Shown: one piece after another, positions 1 through 11,532 of the stretch
Numbering within the stretch: the stretch's first letter is position 1
Layout of the letters: the number at the start of each line of letters is the position of its first letter
Assembly: GCA_022315425.1 (NCBI GenBank)
Contig: JAIUPT010000050.1
Location: forward strand, 62,001-126,000
Reading direction: 5' to 3'
DNA from: Pseudevernia furfuracea
Lineage: Eukaryota; Ascomycota; Lecanoromycetes; Lecanorales; Parmeliaceae
Length of the DNA stretch: 64,000 bases
Made by a program: the position numbers and the translations under genes
The notes under the pieces: generated by a model
Seen by the model: the letters and a program-made list of their open reading frames with translations, nothing else
What the model was told of the DNA's origin: nothing
The model's database searches: none

Positions 1-1150
1 CGGCGACGAGGTGCATGCGGTGGAGGGGGAACCAGTCCTTGTCGATTCCGCGGCGTTTATCAACATGGTACCCCCAATCCGCCTTCCAATGATGCAGCGA
101 AAGCGGCCTCCACCCACTCTCATAGACGCCCGACAAATCGCCCCCCATATCCATCTGATGCAGCGCCGGCACCGGCGACAACCTGAACTGGCTGTGCCCT
201 TGTATGCACTCCATGATGCGCATATCGCCAGCGCTAGACGCAGACTGTTCCCTACAGGTGTCGTAATTCTCAACGATGACGTTAGCAAGAGGGAAGGAGA
301 GGAAGAGGCCCGCGCCACCAAAGGCCATGAGGCCGTAGAGGACGACGGACCACCATTCCTCCGAGATGCCGCCGACGTATTGCGGCAGGCTGGGGTCGTA
401 GGTGGCGAGCATGGAGACGAGAGCGTGCATGGAGGGGAAAAAGGTGTCGTCGTCTATGATTCCGATCCACTGAATTCCATCATCGCGCTTACTATAGAGA
501 AGCTTGACGAGAGAGAAGTAGCGGTGGGCCATATCGTCTTTTTGATCTGGGGGTTTGACGAGGGTAGCTTTGATGCCGAGATCGCGCATGTGGGATTGCA
601 GGGCGGACATTTTCCTCCTGTCTGGTTTGTGCTCCTCTTCCGAGGTGATGACGATGACGAAGAGGTTGGCGTCCGTGTGGGCGAGCCAGCGCTCGAGATA
701 TGGGAGGGAGTCTTCGAGACGGTTGAGGAGTGTGGACATGCCGAACAGTATGTTCGAGGCATCGACGGATTCCTTCTTGGGAAAGGGAGAGACTTCTAAC
801 AACAAAGGGGGCATGCAATGTTCTAGAATTGGATCTTTGGCTGGGTCGACGATCTGTACCTTCGGGAAAAGGGTTTCATCGATATGGGTTGTAGAAGGAC
901 GGTGCGGTCTATATTGGGGCCTGAGATTGATATCGCGCCGAGCGTATTTGATGGGAAATTTGACATTTAAGTCCTTGAGACGGCCCAACCCCTGCCGGCA
1001 TGGGTCCTCCTGTTGTTTATTTTCTTCAATAATGGCGACATTCTCTCGGGGTGGTGCCGGACTGGTCCAAAAGTACAAGTGCACAAGAAGAGCGCTGGCA
1101 GCCAGGAAGAGAAATACAATAGTTATGATGCGATTGCGAGACAAAATCAT
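1..1150 (-). CDS. Glycosyltransferase, GT31-like type II membrane protein (3' end outside window)
   Basis: An uninterrupted reading frame runs from an ATG at 1150 down to the window edge, giving about 383 visible residues; the C-terminus is cut off. A short basic N-terminus is followed by one hydrophobic segment (about residues 8-27), as in Golgi type II enzymes, then a lumenal domain. The catalytic-type acidic motif IIDDDTFF and the later segment GGAGLFLS match the DxD region and acceptor loop of fungal GT31-like transferases (relatives of beta-1,3-galactosyl/Fringe enzymes). Expected role: transfer of a sugar from a nucleotide sugar in the Golgi; the sugar and acceptor cannot be told. No intron is needed. 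The family call rests on motifs only. Confidence 0.75.
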   Translation of the reverse strand, partial: MILSRNRIITIVFLFLAASALLVHLYFWTSPAPPRENVAIIEENKQQEDPCRQGLGRLKDLNVKFPIKYARRDINLRPQYRPHRPSTTHIDETLFPKVQIVDPAKDPILEHCMPPLLLEVSPFPKKESVDASNILFGMSTLLNRLEDSLPYLERWLAHTDANLFVIVITSEEEHKPDRRKMSALQSHMRDLGIKATLVKPPDQKDDMAHRYFSLVKLLYSKRDDGIQWIGIIDDDTFFPSMHALVSMLATYDPSLPQYVGGISEEWWSVVLYGLMAFGGAGLFLSFPLANVIVENYDTCREQSASSAGDMRIMECIQGHSQFRLSPVPALHQMDMGGDLSGVYESGWRPLSLHHWKADWGYHVDKRRGIDKDWFPLHRMHLVA

Positions 1151-2452
1151 GATATTGTTGCAGTCTGCGTGTACTGACCAGGATTGACAGAGAGGAATTA
1201 GTACAATTGCGCAATAATGCGATAAATCCTGGTGCCTATGGTCGCAGCAATTCACAATGGAAAATAAGATTGCTAACGACAGCGCAGAAAGACGGTATAT
1301 AGAAATAAATCGCATACAGAACGCGATGCGTTCAACGCGTCACAATAATAAGAAAAAAAAAGAGAAGAAAAAAAAGAGGAGACGTTTCAGAGGATTCGGA
1401 GAATGCCTGCTCCAATTTGCACCTTCCCTTCGATCTATTAGCGCCGGCTATGAGGGCGTTCGGGGGCGTTGAAGCGGGATGCAGACGATGGCTTGCATTT
1501 TGCCCGGGTCTTGCAGGGGTAATGTTGCAAGCGTTCCACCCAACCGTTGGATTTACGGTACAACTTACCTTGGTGTTAGGAATGCTTCTGGAGTGGCTAC
1601 GGAGGTACTAGTATCACCAATGTCCATGGCTCATCCCTTGTCGGTCTTCCATTTCTCACAGATATCTCAGGGGTCAGAGTTCAATACTTCAATACTATGC
1701 CATCCTAATGATGAATGGACGTACGTATGAAAAGAACGCGCAATCATGAATCCTTTATTTCCTTGGCAACGGGAAGCCTAAGTAACGAACGACGCCGGTC
1801 TCTGTTCATCTCGCTTAGATACGAAGATACGAGTAACAAGGAGTATTGCCGAGGCTACTCCGAAACTTAATAATGGATGAGGGGCGTATAACTGCTGTCC
1901 TCGAAGGGAAGAAAGAAAGGACATCCGAGAGTGCCTGACGACGCAAGGCAACATGGACGACTTCAGGCGAGCGCAGTCTGAAGGAATTGGTCTTTTAAGC
2001 ACCTCAGATCCATGAGAACCGGTCTGCGATCAGAGTAAGACACGTTGTGTTGAGTTGAGTGGCTGGAAGATCCGAGATGATGACCAGGTTGGGGCTCTTC
2101 AAAGGATGTGACACCTGTCGAAAAGAGGAGAAGAGAGCCGGATGAGAAAAGCGATTAACCAAGCCTCTGCAAAGACTCGCATCAATTCCAAGGTTTCCCC
2201 AGGACATTGTCGCAAAAACGAATCTTGGCCACATTTGGGCCATCTCCCACCTACCCATATCATACTGTGATAGGTGTTCCAGAGTCTTTCGAGTTTTCGT
2301 TGCTGGTCGCTGAGCCCTTGACGCCAAGTGGCGCAAAGATCTCTCCAGAGCTCCACACCCTAACATTGGGGTAGCCAATCACATCCACAAAAAGTCTCCC
2401 TCCGCATTGACTGTTCTCAAATGTGGCAGAAAGGCACATTAATCAGGCTACT
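1151..2452. other. Intergenic, no gene recognised
   Basis: Short overlapping reading frames on both strands show no domain, no consistent splice structure and no signal sequence. There is an A/G-rich stretch near 1345-1385. Nothing else stands out. Confidence 0.5.
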
Positions 2453-4457
2453 CTATCCGTCAATTCTGGGGCGATAAGTCAGCCTGTTCGCCCAATGGAC
2501 CTGCTCCATCGGCGCCCGCTCGGGCAAACAGTCATCTCTCTCAGCTGTGAATTCCCAATCTCTTCTATCCATAATTCGCAATATCATAGACTCTTGGCTT
2601 GGGTCTTCGAGGGCGTGGCGTAGGAACCAGACCTTAGGCCTTGGATCAGAAAGACCATTTTCTTTCGCCAGCCTCTGCAGCCAGAATTTGTATTCACCCA
2701 CCACAACCACGCGTAGACTGGGGAGGTCTTGCGTAGCGATCTCCATTGCGATCTGACCTTCTCTCAAGTCAGCAACGTCTTTGGGCAAGCTCGGCCCGAA
2801 AGGCAGATATGGATATGGGACGGAGCGAAGCACACTTGCTCCAGTTGGCAGGTACGGATATTGTGTGGAGCGAGAACTATTCTTAGGTGGTTCATAGCGC
2901 GCTTGCTTTGGTAAGGATCTCAGGACGAGGATCTTCAGTTGGCTGAATTTGTCTGCCGCTTGGTCAATTGGAGAAATTTCCAGCTTAGCAAGGTCGAGCT
3001 GGTCGATTCTCATATGGCGAATCCCTGTTCCCCATATTTTCCCGTCGGATTCTCTACTACGAGTAGCACCGCGGAGACGCCAGGCCAATGTGTTTGAGAT
3101 CTCTAGGGGCACACGGATCCTAGGACCATTCTTTCTCGGAGGCTTTGAGACATATAACTGTTTTAATGGCATATCTTCAATCCACTGTGGCTCAATCTCA
3201 GTGCCGTCTTCGCGAGTATCCTGCCATGCGTTCAATAGAGTTATCTCTCGGAGGGTGTTGCTATTTTGGCTAAGTAATCCGTTGAAAGTATCGTAGTGGT
3301 GGCAGGTGTTGTAAAACGAAGCTTGTCGACTCATTCCAGGCTTCGGATATTCAGATAGAAGGAGTTGTACTAGTCTGTGAGGATTCAAGAAAGCGAGAAG
3401 ATTGGTGATTTCTTTGCCGTCGAAAAGGTCCAAGTACAACATGGTGAGATTTGGAAGAGGTATGATGAGATCTTTGGGGAGTCTAGAAGTGTCGAGGTGC
3501 CTTCAGGTACGTTAAAGTTGTTCGATGTGTTGCCGACAACAGGATGACTTACCCATGATGTACATTCACAAGAGCTATAGCTTTCAATGAGGAGGGAAAT
3601 CCTAGGTCCTCGCTGCCGTCTTCTTCTTCTTCGCGGTAGAGCGCGTTTAGGAATCTCGTCAATGGAAATTCAGCATCGTCGAAAAAAATAGTATTGGTAG
3701 TATGTATGTCGACTTCTCCTATCTCGACGCGCAAACTTTCAAGCTTTTTCAGCCTCTTGACAGCATTTGCTAATCCCACGGCTTCATAGACGTGCAATTG
3801 TGAAACCGATAAAGTCTTGAGGGCACGTAGATGAAACAATCTACTCCAGTCGAGGGTCCATAACCGTCTGGACCTGGGGACCATGCGTTCCGAACTCGAG
3901 CATGGCATCTCATTCCACGATTGACGGACTCGGAGTACCTTCAGCGACCGTACTCCGAAAATGCCATCCAATTCTTCTTGGTATAGTACCCCATGATGGT
4001 CGATGTCCTGAAGAACTTTTGTTTTCGGTAGGAGTGTGTCCAAAGTACGTCTGACGTCTTCAGACCGTACCAGATCCTTTTGTCGATCCGACGAAGCAAA
4101 ATAGAAATGAAGGTTGAGGCGCCTAACATGTGGTGCCATATTCTGATACGACCATCTCTTGAGATTAAGGATGAGTTGCCGCCTTGGTTGTTGGGCAACA
4201 CTCAGCGTGCTATCACTCGCTTCATCGTCCGCCCAGAAGGTGTACCACTCGTGGTGTCTCGTAATCTTGGGAGCACACAAGAGATCTTTTTCGCAAATGG
4301 TGAGTATACTATAGGTCGTTTCGATAGCAATATTTTGAAGATGAGTCGAACGTTTCGTTGCTTCGAGCCAAGTTCTGAGTGTATCGGAGTCTGTCGTTTT
4401 CTCAATAATGGCGGATAGGATTTCTTGAGGGAGCAGTGACCACAGTGCGGGATCCAT
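2453..4457 (-). CDS. F-box protein with leucine-rich C-terminal part
   Basis: Two exons, 4457-3553 and 3500-2453, join across a 52-nt intron (GTAAGT...CTGAAG) in phase, giving 650 residues. The N-terminus, beginning MDPALWSLLPQEIL, has the F-box pattern (residues about 6-45), which binds Skp1 in SCF ubiquitin ligases. The rest contains irregular leucine-rich segments (for example LKVLRVRQSW and LRALKTLSVSQLHV) of the kind used to bind substrates. The upstream in-frame codons before 4457 lack an ATG, so I take 4457 as the start. Fungi carry many fast-evolving F-box genes, so the target cannot be predicted. The F-box itself is degenerate, and the call is by pattern. Confidence 0.7.
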
Positions 4458-4822
4458 TATGATATGCGTGTTGGGCTGAATTGAGGTCAGTCGGAGGAAG
4501 TCAAACTTGGGAGCAGACTCAGCGGAATCAATACACTTGGTCGTTGCTAAGGCCAAACAGGATAAAGTCTAGTGGGAGTAGATAGTAGATGGGGTCAAAG
4601 AAGGTAGATCCTAGACGAAGGCTGCTTAGCTATCTTTTTGCAAACGAAATGTGTTCTTCCTTGTTCAGATGTGATAAAAATTGAAGGTAGCAGTCACGCA
4701 AGCTGAAATTCCGTTTTGGGAGGAAGAGTGAAGGAGGGTGCTCTCACGTGACTTCCTTTTTGACCAATCGGGTTGGTTCCCGCCACCCGCTGTGAAAGAT
4801 ACTAACACCCAAATACTCTTTG

Positions 4823-5799
4823 TCATATATATACCATTTCCATTTGAAATGCTGCACACCACTTGACAAGCCATGCTTCGGACTCTCGGAGTTGGGGAAA
4901 TGTCGCAAGCCTGGAGACTGTTAGCCATCCGTCTTCCCTAACATGTGGTACAATAAGGGGATCTACGGAGTCGACGGCACCTGAACTTGCCTTGAATGCC
5001 TGGACTCGAATTTTCCCCGGCTCTTCTACTTTGTCATTCGTCGGTGGAACTCCCCATTGCTGAAGACAGAAAATTTGACCGGGACCTCGCTGATTTAGAC
5101 TGACAATGAATGAGATGATTTCTATATGAATAGCCGTCGCACATCGGTACACCGCGCATGCACACCCTCCAACATTGCTGCATCCGCAACATCCTGATGA
5201 CTGCAACTCGGGCAAAGGGCGAATTGCTGCTTCGAGATGACGACAAGCTTGATGATCCCACACTTTGTAATACCGAGCAACTCGATTACCCTTGGCCCCA
5301 TTATACGCGCTGACCAGGTTTCCAGTACCAGTGTTCAGAGTGGGCGCACCAGGGGTGTTGGTGAATGGATAGAGCTCCTCTATCAATAGCGACGAATAGT
5401 CCGTGATGACTCCTCCGGGCGCTTTAATATCGAGTATGTCATAGAAGTTGGAATCGAGGTCCTCTTCATACATAGAAAGCTTCATTTGGATCACCGAATG
5501 GCCGGACTAAGCGTTTGATGGGAATACGCAGCGAACCACGATTGGACGTGCAGTCTCCCTTGGAAGCCCGCCTTCGATGCGAATTCCACCTTGCAGGAAT
5601 TGGGAAGTGTTAGGAAGAGGACCGAGGAAGTCGGAGGATGCGGAGTCTCTGGAGGCAGATATTGTGGTTGGCCATAGCACGGATGTTGATCGCGTCGTGA
5701 AATACCACAAGGTGAGGGAGGATGTGAAGGTGGTGGAGGGTGTGTGGAGCAGGTATTTGTGAACGTACCTGCTGAGGGAAGGATGCAGGGCTGAGTCAT
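4823..5799 (-). pseudogene. Unknown protein gene with an in-frame amber codon
   Basis: A long frame (5494-4823, 223 residues) continues upstream in the same frame to about 5660, interrupted only by one TAG at 5509-5507. The text on both sides reads as one protein: RPIVVRCVFPSNA, then the stop, then SGHSVIQMKLSMYEEDL. A plausible first exon starts at ATG 5799 (MTQPCILPSA) and splices by a GTACGT donor to an AG near 5650, continuing the same frame. The middle part has a cysteine cluster (SSGCCGCSNVGGCACAVYRC). No GT donor near the TAG would allow it to be spliced out. I do not recognise the family. It may be a pseudogene, a sequence error or a readthrough gene. Confidence 0.5.
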
Positions 5800-7029
5800 G
5801 TGACTAAGACTTGAATGGGGGCGCGGCGCAAAGGATCATCATTCAAACTCTGGGGTACAGTCAATTTGCTGCCGATGCATTTGTCCTTTGCCCAAGGACT
5901 TCCTCTCCTCTCACTGATCACCTACTTCTTGGAATCCCTCCAATAGCACAAAAAGCCTTGCAGCCTACCAATAGCTCTCCCGTTGGAAAGTGCTGATTAC
6001 TATCCACATCCCGGTGCGTCTCTCTGTCTCTGCATCTTCTCGCGACCGAGGCATTGCTCACACGCCAAATTTCCATCGTCAACGCTTTTGTCTTTTCACG
6101 GCTCGCCAGCAAACTACATCGCTCCTCTATACCGTGCAGCAATCTGCTCCCACTTTTAACTGACTGTGCGCGAGATGCGGGACTTGTGCAACACTAATAT
6201 GGAAGGTTTGCAAGACAGAAGATCTCACTTCCGGAGACTGGTGGCCACGATCAAGTATTATTGTCAGAAAAGATGACTGGATGTTCACCGAGCCTCTTTT
6301 TTGAGGAAATTTACGGCCCCCCCCCCAAAATCCAAACCTACGAGCTCCCAAACACCTGAAGTCCCGAACCCACGAACTCCATACCTACGAACTCCAGAAC
6401 CTACGACCTCCATTCCCCCCAACTCTACGCCGGCGAAGTACATCGAGGCTCACTAAAACCCACCACGCCCTTGCTTAACCGGCCAACTCAGCCCATTGTT
6501 GGGGGCGAATGCCAGTCCCGGCGAAAGATGCACGCAAAGGGTACGAAGCAGCGCGCGCGATGCCACCGAAGCTTTCCTCGAGACCCTTTACTACTACTGC
6601 AGCCCGACATGCCAGACCGCCAACAAGTCCGACTACAAAGAGGTGTGTGTTTGGCAGGCCTCGATTGTCGAAACCGGTATGAAGCAGGAGCAGCCGCTAC
6701 AGGGGGAGTGCTGTGGGTATTGTCACGCGATGGTAGCCATGATGCTGGATACCGGCGCAAACCACATGATGCCACGCGAAAAAAAGACTCTGTGCGACGC
6801 ACCAGGAACGCCAAGGCACTCTTCCGCAAGATACGCGCGAATGGTGGAGCAGAGCAAGCTTAATGGAGTGGACTGGGAGAAGATGGGTGCTTGGTAGCGA
6901 ATTTCAGAACCGTACGTGCAGATAGAACCCTACTATATAGTCAACTGAACTCCTGTGAAATAAGGCCCTATCAATTCCCATGCCAAAGAAAGGCATCATT
7001 CTCAGAACGTCACACGCCGGAGGCAGTCC
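5800..7029. other. Intergenic, no gene supported
   Basis: The only long frame (about 6496-6897, plus) starts from TTG rather than ATG and contains a few cysteines but no signal peptide or domain. A short degenerate repeat lies at 6330-6445. No RNA gene was seen. Confidence 0.45.
6330..6445. repeat. Degenerate short tandem repeat
   Basis: Roughly 12-17-nt units of the form cctacgaactcca recur about six times with substitutions (cctacgagctccc, cccacgaactcca, cctacgaactcca, cctacgacctcca). It lies directly after a nine-C homopolymer. It is noncoding as far as can be seen. Confidence 0.6.
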
Positions 7030-8623
7030 TCAAACACGTTTGAACCTCAGGATCAACTTCCCACCCACAGGCCCGGAAATGATCGTATCCGCCTGCTCGA
7101 TGCCCTCATCGTCCACAATCTCCGTCGTATAATTCGTGTAAATAGTCGCAACCACCAACTTCATCTCTGCATCATCATCATCATCATCATCATCATCAGC
7201 ATCAGCCACAGAATCGAGTACAATATTAGGAAAAGGAAGACCCACCTTGAAGAGCAAAGTTGCTGCCCAAACACATCCTCCCGCCACTAGCGAAAGCCCA
7301 GAACCACCTCTTCATTTCCTCCCTCCTCTCATCGCCCGCATCCCATCTTTCCGGTATCCATTTCTCTGGTTGCGGGAACACCGCAGCGTTGCGATGCAAA
7401 CTGTAAGCGTTAGCGCTCACCCTGACACCGCCCGGTATATTGCTATAGCCATCGATGGTCGTGCCATTGGGTGAGAAAGGGGTGACGCGCGGTAGTTGTG
7501 CTGGCGCGGCTGCGTAGAGACGGAGAGTTTCTTGGAGGATGTTGTTGAGGAGGGGAAGGGCGTCAATGGAACGCGGAGATGGGAGACGGCTGTCCGCGTC
7601 TGTGTTGGTAGCATCGTTTCTTGCTGGGCTGATAATCGGAGGGCTGAGAGTGAGGAGCTCGCTGCGGAGACGGTCTTGTAAGTAGGGGCGCTGAGACAGT
7701 TCGTGCACGAGGTAAGTGAGGGTGATGCCGGAAGTTTCATGGCCAGCTATCAGGTGGTCTAGCATTTCCGATGCCACGGCCACAATGGTGGGCTTCAAGC
7801 TAGGTATATCAGACTTCGCCGATTCTCGGAGAGATTGGGCCAAGCGTCCGTAGACTACCGGTTGTGTCTCTAATCGTTCTTCCCTCAGCTTTCCCGAGAG
7901 GATGAAGCGCTCTGCAGCTTCACACATTGAGAAGCACCACCTTTCAACCTCCCCACCTGCACGCTCTCGCGGAAGCTGGATTTTGAAGGTCTTATATTCG
8001 TCGAGCCAGTGATGCCGATACTCGGCATTATGCATGAAGTCCGTGCCGTTGGACGATCCGAAAAGATACGCAGAAGTGAAGTCCATACCAACAGCCTGTG
8101 AGAAATCGAGTACGTCCATCACTCCACCCTTGTCGGCCACGTCCGCCATGATCCGAAGGAACCGGTCAAAAATTAAATGGTCCGATACAATCTGCAAATC
8201 CTTGGAGCTCTGCAAATAAGACTTGGAATAGACGTTCGAGACCATACGTTTCTGCACTGAGTGCGGCTTGTGTTCTAACATGGTGACCATATTGGGAAAG
8301 CCATAGTTCACAAAGGCGTCAAGGTACCAACTGTCTTTCTCGAAGCCGCCGATATAGACCGTTCGCAATGCTTCTGCACTGTTGACGCTGATCTCATTGG
8401 GAGCAAGTCTTACCACAGGGCCATGCTTTTGATGAAGAGCAAGGAGAGTGCGGACTCCTGTACCAGTTCGTCGTTTAGACCAAATCCATAGTGGAAGAAT
8501 GGGGGCTGAAAAGTGAGCATTAGGGATCTTTGATAAGGGAGAAAGAAAGGTTGGGAATATGATGTATCTGTAAAGCAAGAGCACTAGTACGAGGAGGACG
8601 CCAACAATGGTTAAGGAAGCCAT
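7030..8623 (-). CDS. Cytochrome P450 monooxygenase
   Basis: Exons 8623-7246 and 7166-7030 join in phase across a 79-nt intron (GTGGGT...ATGCAG) to give 504 residues, normal for a fungal microsomal P450. It has an N-terminal membrane anchor (residues 3-22). The oxygen-binding helix motif AGHETS is at about 293-298, the ExxR motif ETLR at 365-368, and the haem loop FASGGRMCLG at 444-453 with Cys451 as the iron ligand. The intron falls just after the haem loop and the short second exon supplies the usual C-terminal beta region. It would act at the ER with NADPH-P450 reductase. No polyketide, terpene or peptide synthase lies nearby, so there is no evidence for a metabolite cluster and the substrate is unknown. 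Confidence 0.93.
7171..7203. repeat. ATC/GAT trinucleotide microsatellite inside an intron
   Basis: About eleven ATC units on the plus strand (GAT on the gene strand) fill the 3' third of the P450 intron and end a few bases before its acceptor AG at 7167-7168. Confidence 0.9.
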
Positions 8624-9236
8624 GGTATTTCAGACAAAAGCTGAAGGAGTGGTAAAAGAAGGATAGATGCTTGAGAAGAGTGATTGATATACATAGTGCG
8701 GGGTTGCTGAGAGCGCAAAGATTTTATGCAGGGTCTACGGAGTACAGAGGTACAACCCAACCTAACCTAGAGTAGATCTGAGATTCATGCCGAGGCTACG
8801 GCTACCTATTTACTCGTACGGCCGAAAGATTTAATCCACCTCCTGGCACGCAAGTACTCATCAATGATTGCTGTATGCCAAACCTGAAGGACTGCAAATC
8901 ATCTCTCTCGACTGGATCTCCCACGAAAACAGTCTCCCGATGCAGTTTTCATTAGTTGGCCCCAACACATCATTCTAAGCAATTCGGCTAGAATTGAGCA
9001 TGAAATGTACCCAAAAGAAACTAGTAGCAGCAACGCGTGGAGAGATGCTGCGTTCTAGCGTAGTTGCTCATCTGTTTGACCAAGTTGCTGTTTCTCTTCG
9101 CCAAACAAAATGGATCGAAACATCCCTCCCCGTGCGTACCTTCTGCTTCCACTTTCTCACATTCTGGTTTCCTACACCACCTGCCCTGCTACTCCTCATC
9201 TATTCCCCAACATCCTTTCCCCTCTTGAGTACACCT
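8624..9236. other. Intergenic, probable P450 promoter region
   Basis: The region upstream of the P450 start and downstream of the next minus-strand gene. No gene, repeat or RNA was recognised. Confidence 0.5.
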
Positions 9237-9881
9237 TCAAAAGGTAATCAAGTACCCGTTGCCAACAACATACCAGTCCGCACTTGCCTTATGGACCTCC
9301 ACCGCGAAGAAAAACTCCCTCGTATCATAATTATCCACAAATTTCAGCATCAGATACAGCGCATTCTTCCATTCTTCCCAGATCACTAGGCCGACCGGAT
9401 GGAAATTCAACGCCACATGGGCGCTGGTATAATCAAGGTCGCTCGCATCGATGGGAGCGAGCGAAGTATGATCATGGGTGCTCAGGGCGTAATCTAGAGC
9501 TTGGAAGAGACATACATTGGCGGTAGCTCGAGAGATGCGATCTCCATAGCCATCAAAGCCGACTGCGATGGGTGGATGGACGTAATTATTTTCCAGCCTG
9601 AAAGGTTCTTTGGGGGCCGGTTTGAGCGTTCCGTTGGGTAATAGCCACGAGTTCGAGTTGACTCGCGCGCTGTCGAATGGTGGCTGGATCAGAGAGAGGA
9701 CTGCAATTGCGTCTTTCGAGACCAGCAGGAGGAGGCCGAGGAATAGTATTATCACCATGGCGCTCGCTGATGGACCGGCCCGTCTTTGGAATGAACTATC
9801 TTTTTCTAGTATTCGAGAGTTGAGAAAGCGCTTGTGGGCTGCTGATGGGGTTTTGCGCGTGGGCATGTCGCTTCTGAGCAT
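9237..9881 (-). CDS. Unknown single-pass membrane or secreted protein
   Basis: A single-exon frame of 214 residues with ATG at 9881; a second ATG at 9866 is equally possible. A basic N-terminus (KR-rich, about 40 residues) precedes one strong hydrophobic segment (MVIILFLGLLLLVS, about residues 42-56), so the protein is either a type II membrane protein or has a late signal anchor. The remaining 155 residues look folded, with several aromatic residues (for example WEEWKNALYLMLKF), an NGT glycosylation site and no cysteine-rich pattern. I do not recognise a family. It is tail-to-head with the P450 on the same strand; a link between them is not supported by anything in the sequence. Confidence 0.6.
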   Translation of the reverse strand: MLRSDMPTRKTPSAAHKRFLNSRILEKDSSFQRRAGPSASAMVIILFLGLLLLVSKDAIAVLSLIQPPFDSARVNSNSWLLPNGTLKPAPKEPFRLENNYVHPPIAVGFDGYGDRISRATANVCLFQALDYALSTHDHTSLAPIDASDLDYTSAHVALNFHPVGLVIWEEWKNALYLMLKFVDNYDTREFFFAVEVHKASADWYVVGNGYLITF

Positions 9882-10582
9882 GTCGCTTCGAGGCGTAGTC
9901 CTGCACCTGGCAAAGCGCGGTAGGATCCCTCGAATAGTACGTTGTTGTATGATCTTTCGATAAGGTTTTCAAACGGCGACATACACCTGCTGTCGAGTGC
10001 GGGCGAACATACAAGGATTTATATTGAGGAATATCACGCTCGGCATACGTAATGGATGAAACGTTTCACCTTCAAGCAAAGCGAAGTGGTGGATCCGAAG
10101 CCTGTAAAGCATTATCTGCGGAGAATGAAGATATCTTTAAGACCAACGATCCATTATAAAGATATGAATGATCAAAATGCCTATCTGATCGCAAGGCATC
10201 CGCATTCCAAGAATGTGCATTGACTGGAAGTATCTCTTCGGCTGTCACCGGCCCTCTGCAACATAGAGGCTGGTGGTGTGACCGAGAGAGAGGTCGAATA
10301 GCTCCATCTCATGCTATGATATTGTTGAGCCTTGACACAATATATGCATAGTTGGTATGCTATGCTGCAGTTGTGCCAGTCAAACATTTGGGCCGGTTGT
10401 TCATTCACGCTCAACGCATTATTCATTTCTGGTTAGATCAGAGAGTCATCCCACGATAACGACTTTCACAGATACAAGGTATGAGAAGTGTTTCGACTCT
10501 TCGAACCCGCTCATCTTCTTGAATCAATTCTTTCCGGGCCCTTTGTAAATTAACACTCGATCTCATTTCACCCATTTTCTCA
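9882..10582. other. Intergenic, no gene recognised
   Basis: It lies between the minus-strand membrane protein and the plus-strand dehydrogenase pseudogene, so it would hold both 5' regions. Only short, unsupported frames are present. Confidence 0.5.
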
Positions 10583-11532
10583 ATGGGCAACGAATGGAGC
10601 CAGCTTTTCCCACCCCCACCCACCTTCACCACCACTTCGATCCACTCTCTTCAAAGCCGCGTAATCATAAACGGCGCCTCCTCCGACATCGGCTCCGCCC
10701 TCGCCTCCCTCTCTACTCTGCGCACGCCAGATTCTCCTCCACCAAAACCCAGTCCCCACAGCCATCAGAGCAACTCCTACAACCGCCACCTCGCAAACCT
10801 CTCCACCCACAAACAAAGCATCCGCCTCAGCCTTTCCCACCTCAAACACCTGCCTCGACATCCTCTTCACAACGCCGACGTCCTCGCCCCACCGCACCGC
10901 AGTCGAAACAGCTCCAAACCACGACCTCCAACTCGGCACCAACAGCCTCGGCCCCTCCCTCTTCACAAACCTGCTGTACCCCCCAGTCGCCCACACGGCC
11001 AGAAAACAGCGCCCAGATACTCCGTTCGCATCGTGTGGGTCGCATCCAACAGGGCGGAAATATACAGCCCTCAAAACGGTATCGACCTGTCGAACACTGG
11101 ACTATCAACGTTGACGAGAGCGCGGCGACGAAAATACGGTATCACCCAAGCGGGCAACAACTTCCACAGCAGCGATTTGCGTGACGGTCTGGAGGCGAGG
11201 GTATCATGAACGTGGCATTGAGGCCAGGCGCGCTGAAGAGCGAGTGGGATCGACATATGCCGACGCTTGTGCAGCTTGCTCTGTCGTGCTTTGCTCTGTC
11301 GTGAACGCTGCAGAAGGATCCTGTTTATGGGGCATATAGGGAGGCGTTTGCGGGGTTGAGTCAGAAGGTGGATGAGGGGAGGAACGGAGGGTATATTGTT
11401 CCGTGGCGAAGGTTTTGTGATGGCTCGAGGAAGGATTTGATTTGGGCGATGGCTGGGGAGGAGGAGGGTTGAACCAGAACTGCGAAGAGGTTCTGGGAGT
11501 GGAGCGAGGAGCAGATAGTGGCGTTTGTTTAA
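10583..11532 (+). pseudogene. Decayed short-chain dehydrogenase/reductase
   Basis: The parts of a fungal short-chain dehydrogenase lie in the right order but in changing frames. First comes the N-terminus MGNEWSQLFPPPPTF at 10583, typical of these proteins, then a damaged nucleotide-binding motif (NGASSDIG in place of TGxxxGIG). Next are the central HDLQLGTNSLGPSLFTNLL near 10915-10980, VRIVWVASNRAEIY near 11025, and YGITQAGN near 11135, where the catalytic YxxxK lysine is now glutamine. MNVALRPGALKSEW starts at 11206, then YGAYREAFAGLS and FWEWSEEQIVAF run to a stop at 11532. At least three frameshifts and an internal TGA interrupt it. An intact enzyme would use NAD(P)H to reduce or oxidise a carbonyl/alcohol; this copy cannot. 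No intact paralogue is in the window. Confidence 0.85.

Noticed and set aside
11..799. Long plus-strand frame (262 codons)
   Set aside because: It is the shadow of the minus-strand glycosyltransferase, whose frame has a membrane anchor and the DDDT motif.
6496..6897. Plus-strand 133-codon frame with a cysteine cluster
   Set aside because: It starts at TTG, lacks a signal peptide or domain, and overlaps another equally long frame; no splice structure supports it.
7030..9881. Possible secondary-metabolite cluster around the P450
   Set aside because: No polyketide, peptide or terpene synthase, transporter or cluster regulator lies near; the neighbours are an unknown membrane protein and unrelated genes.
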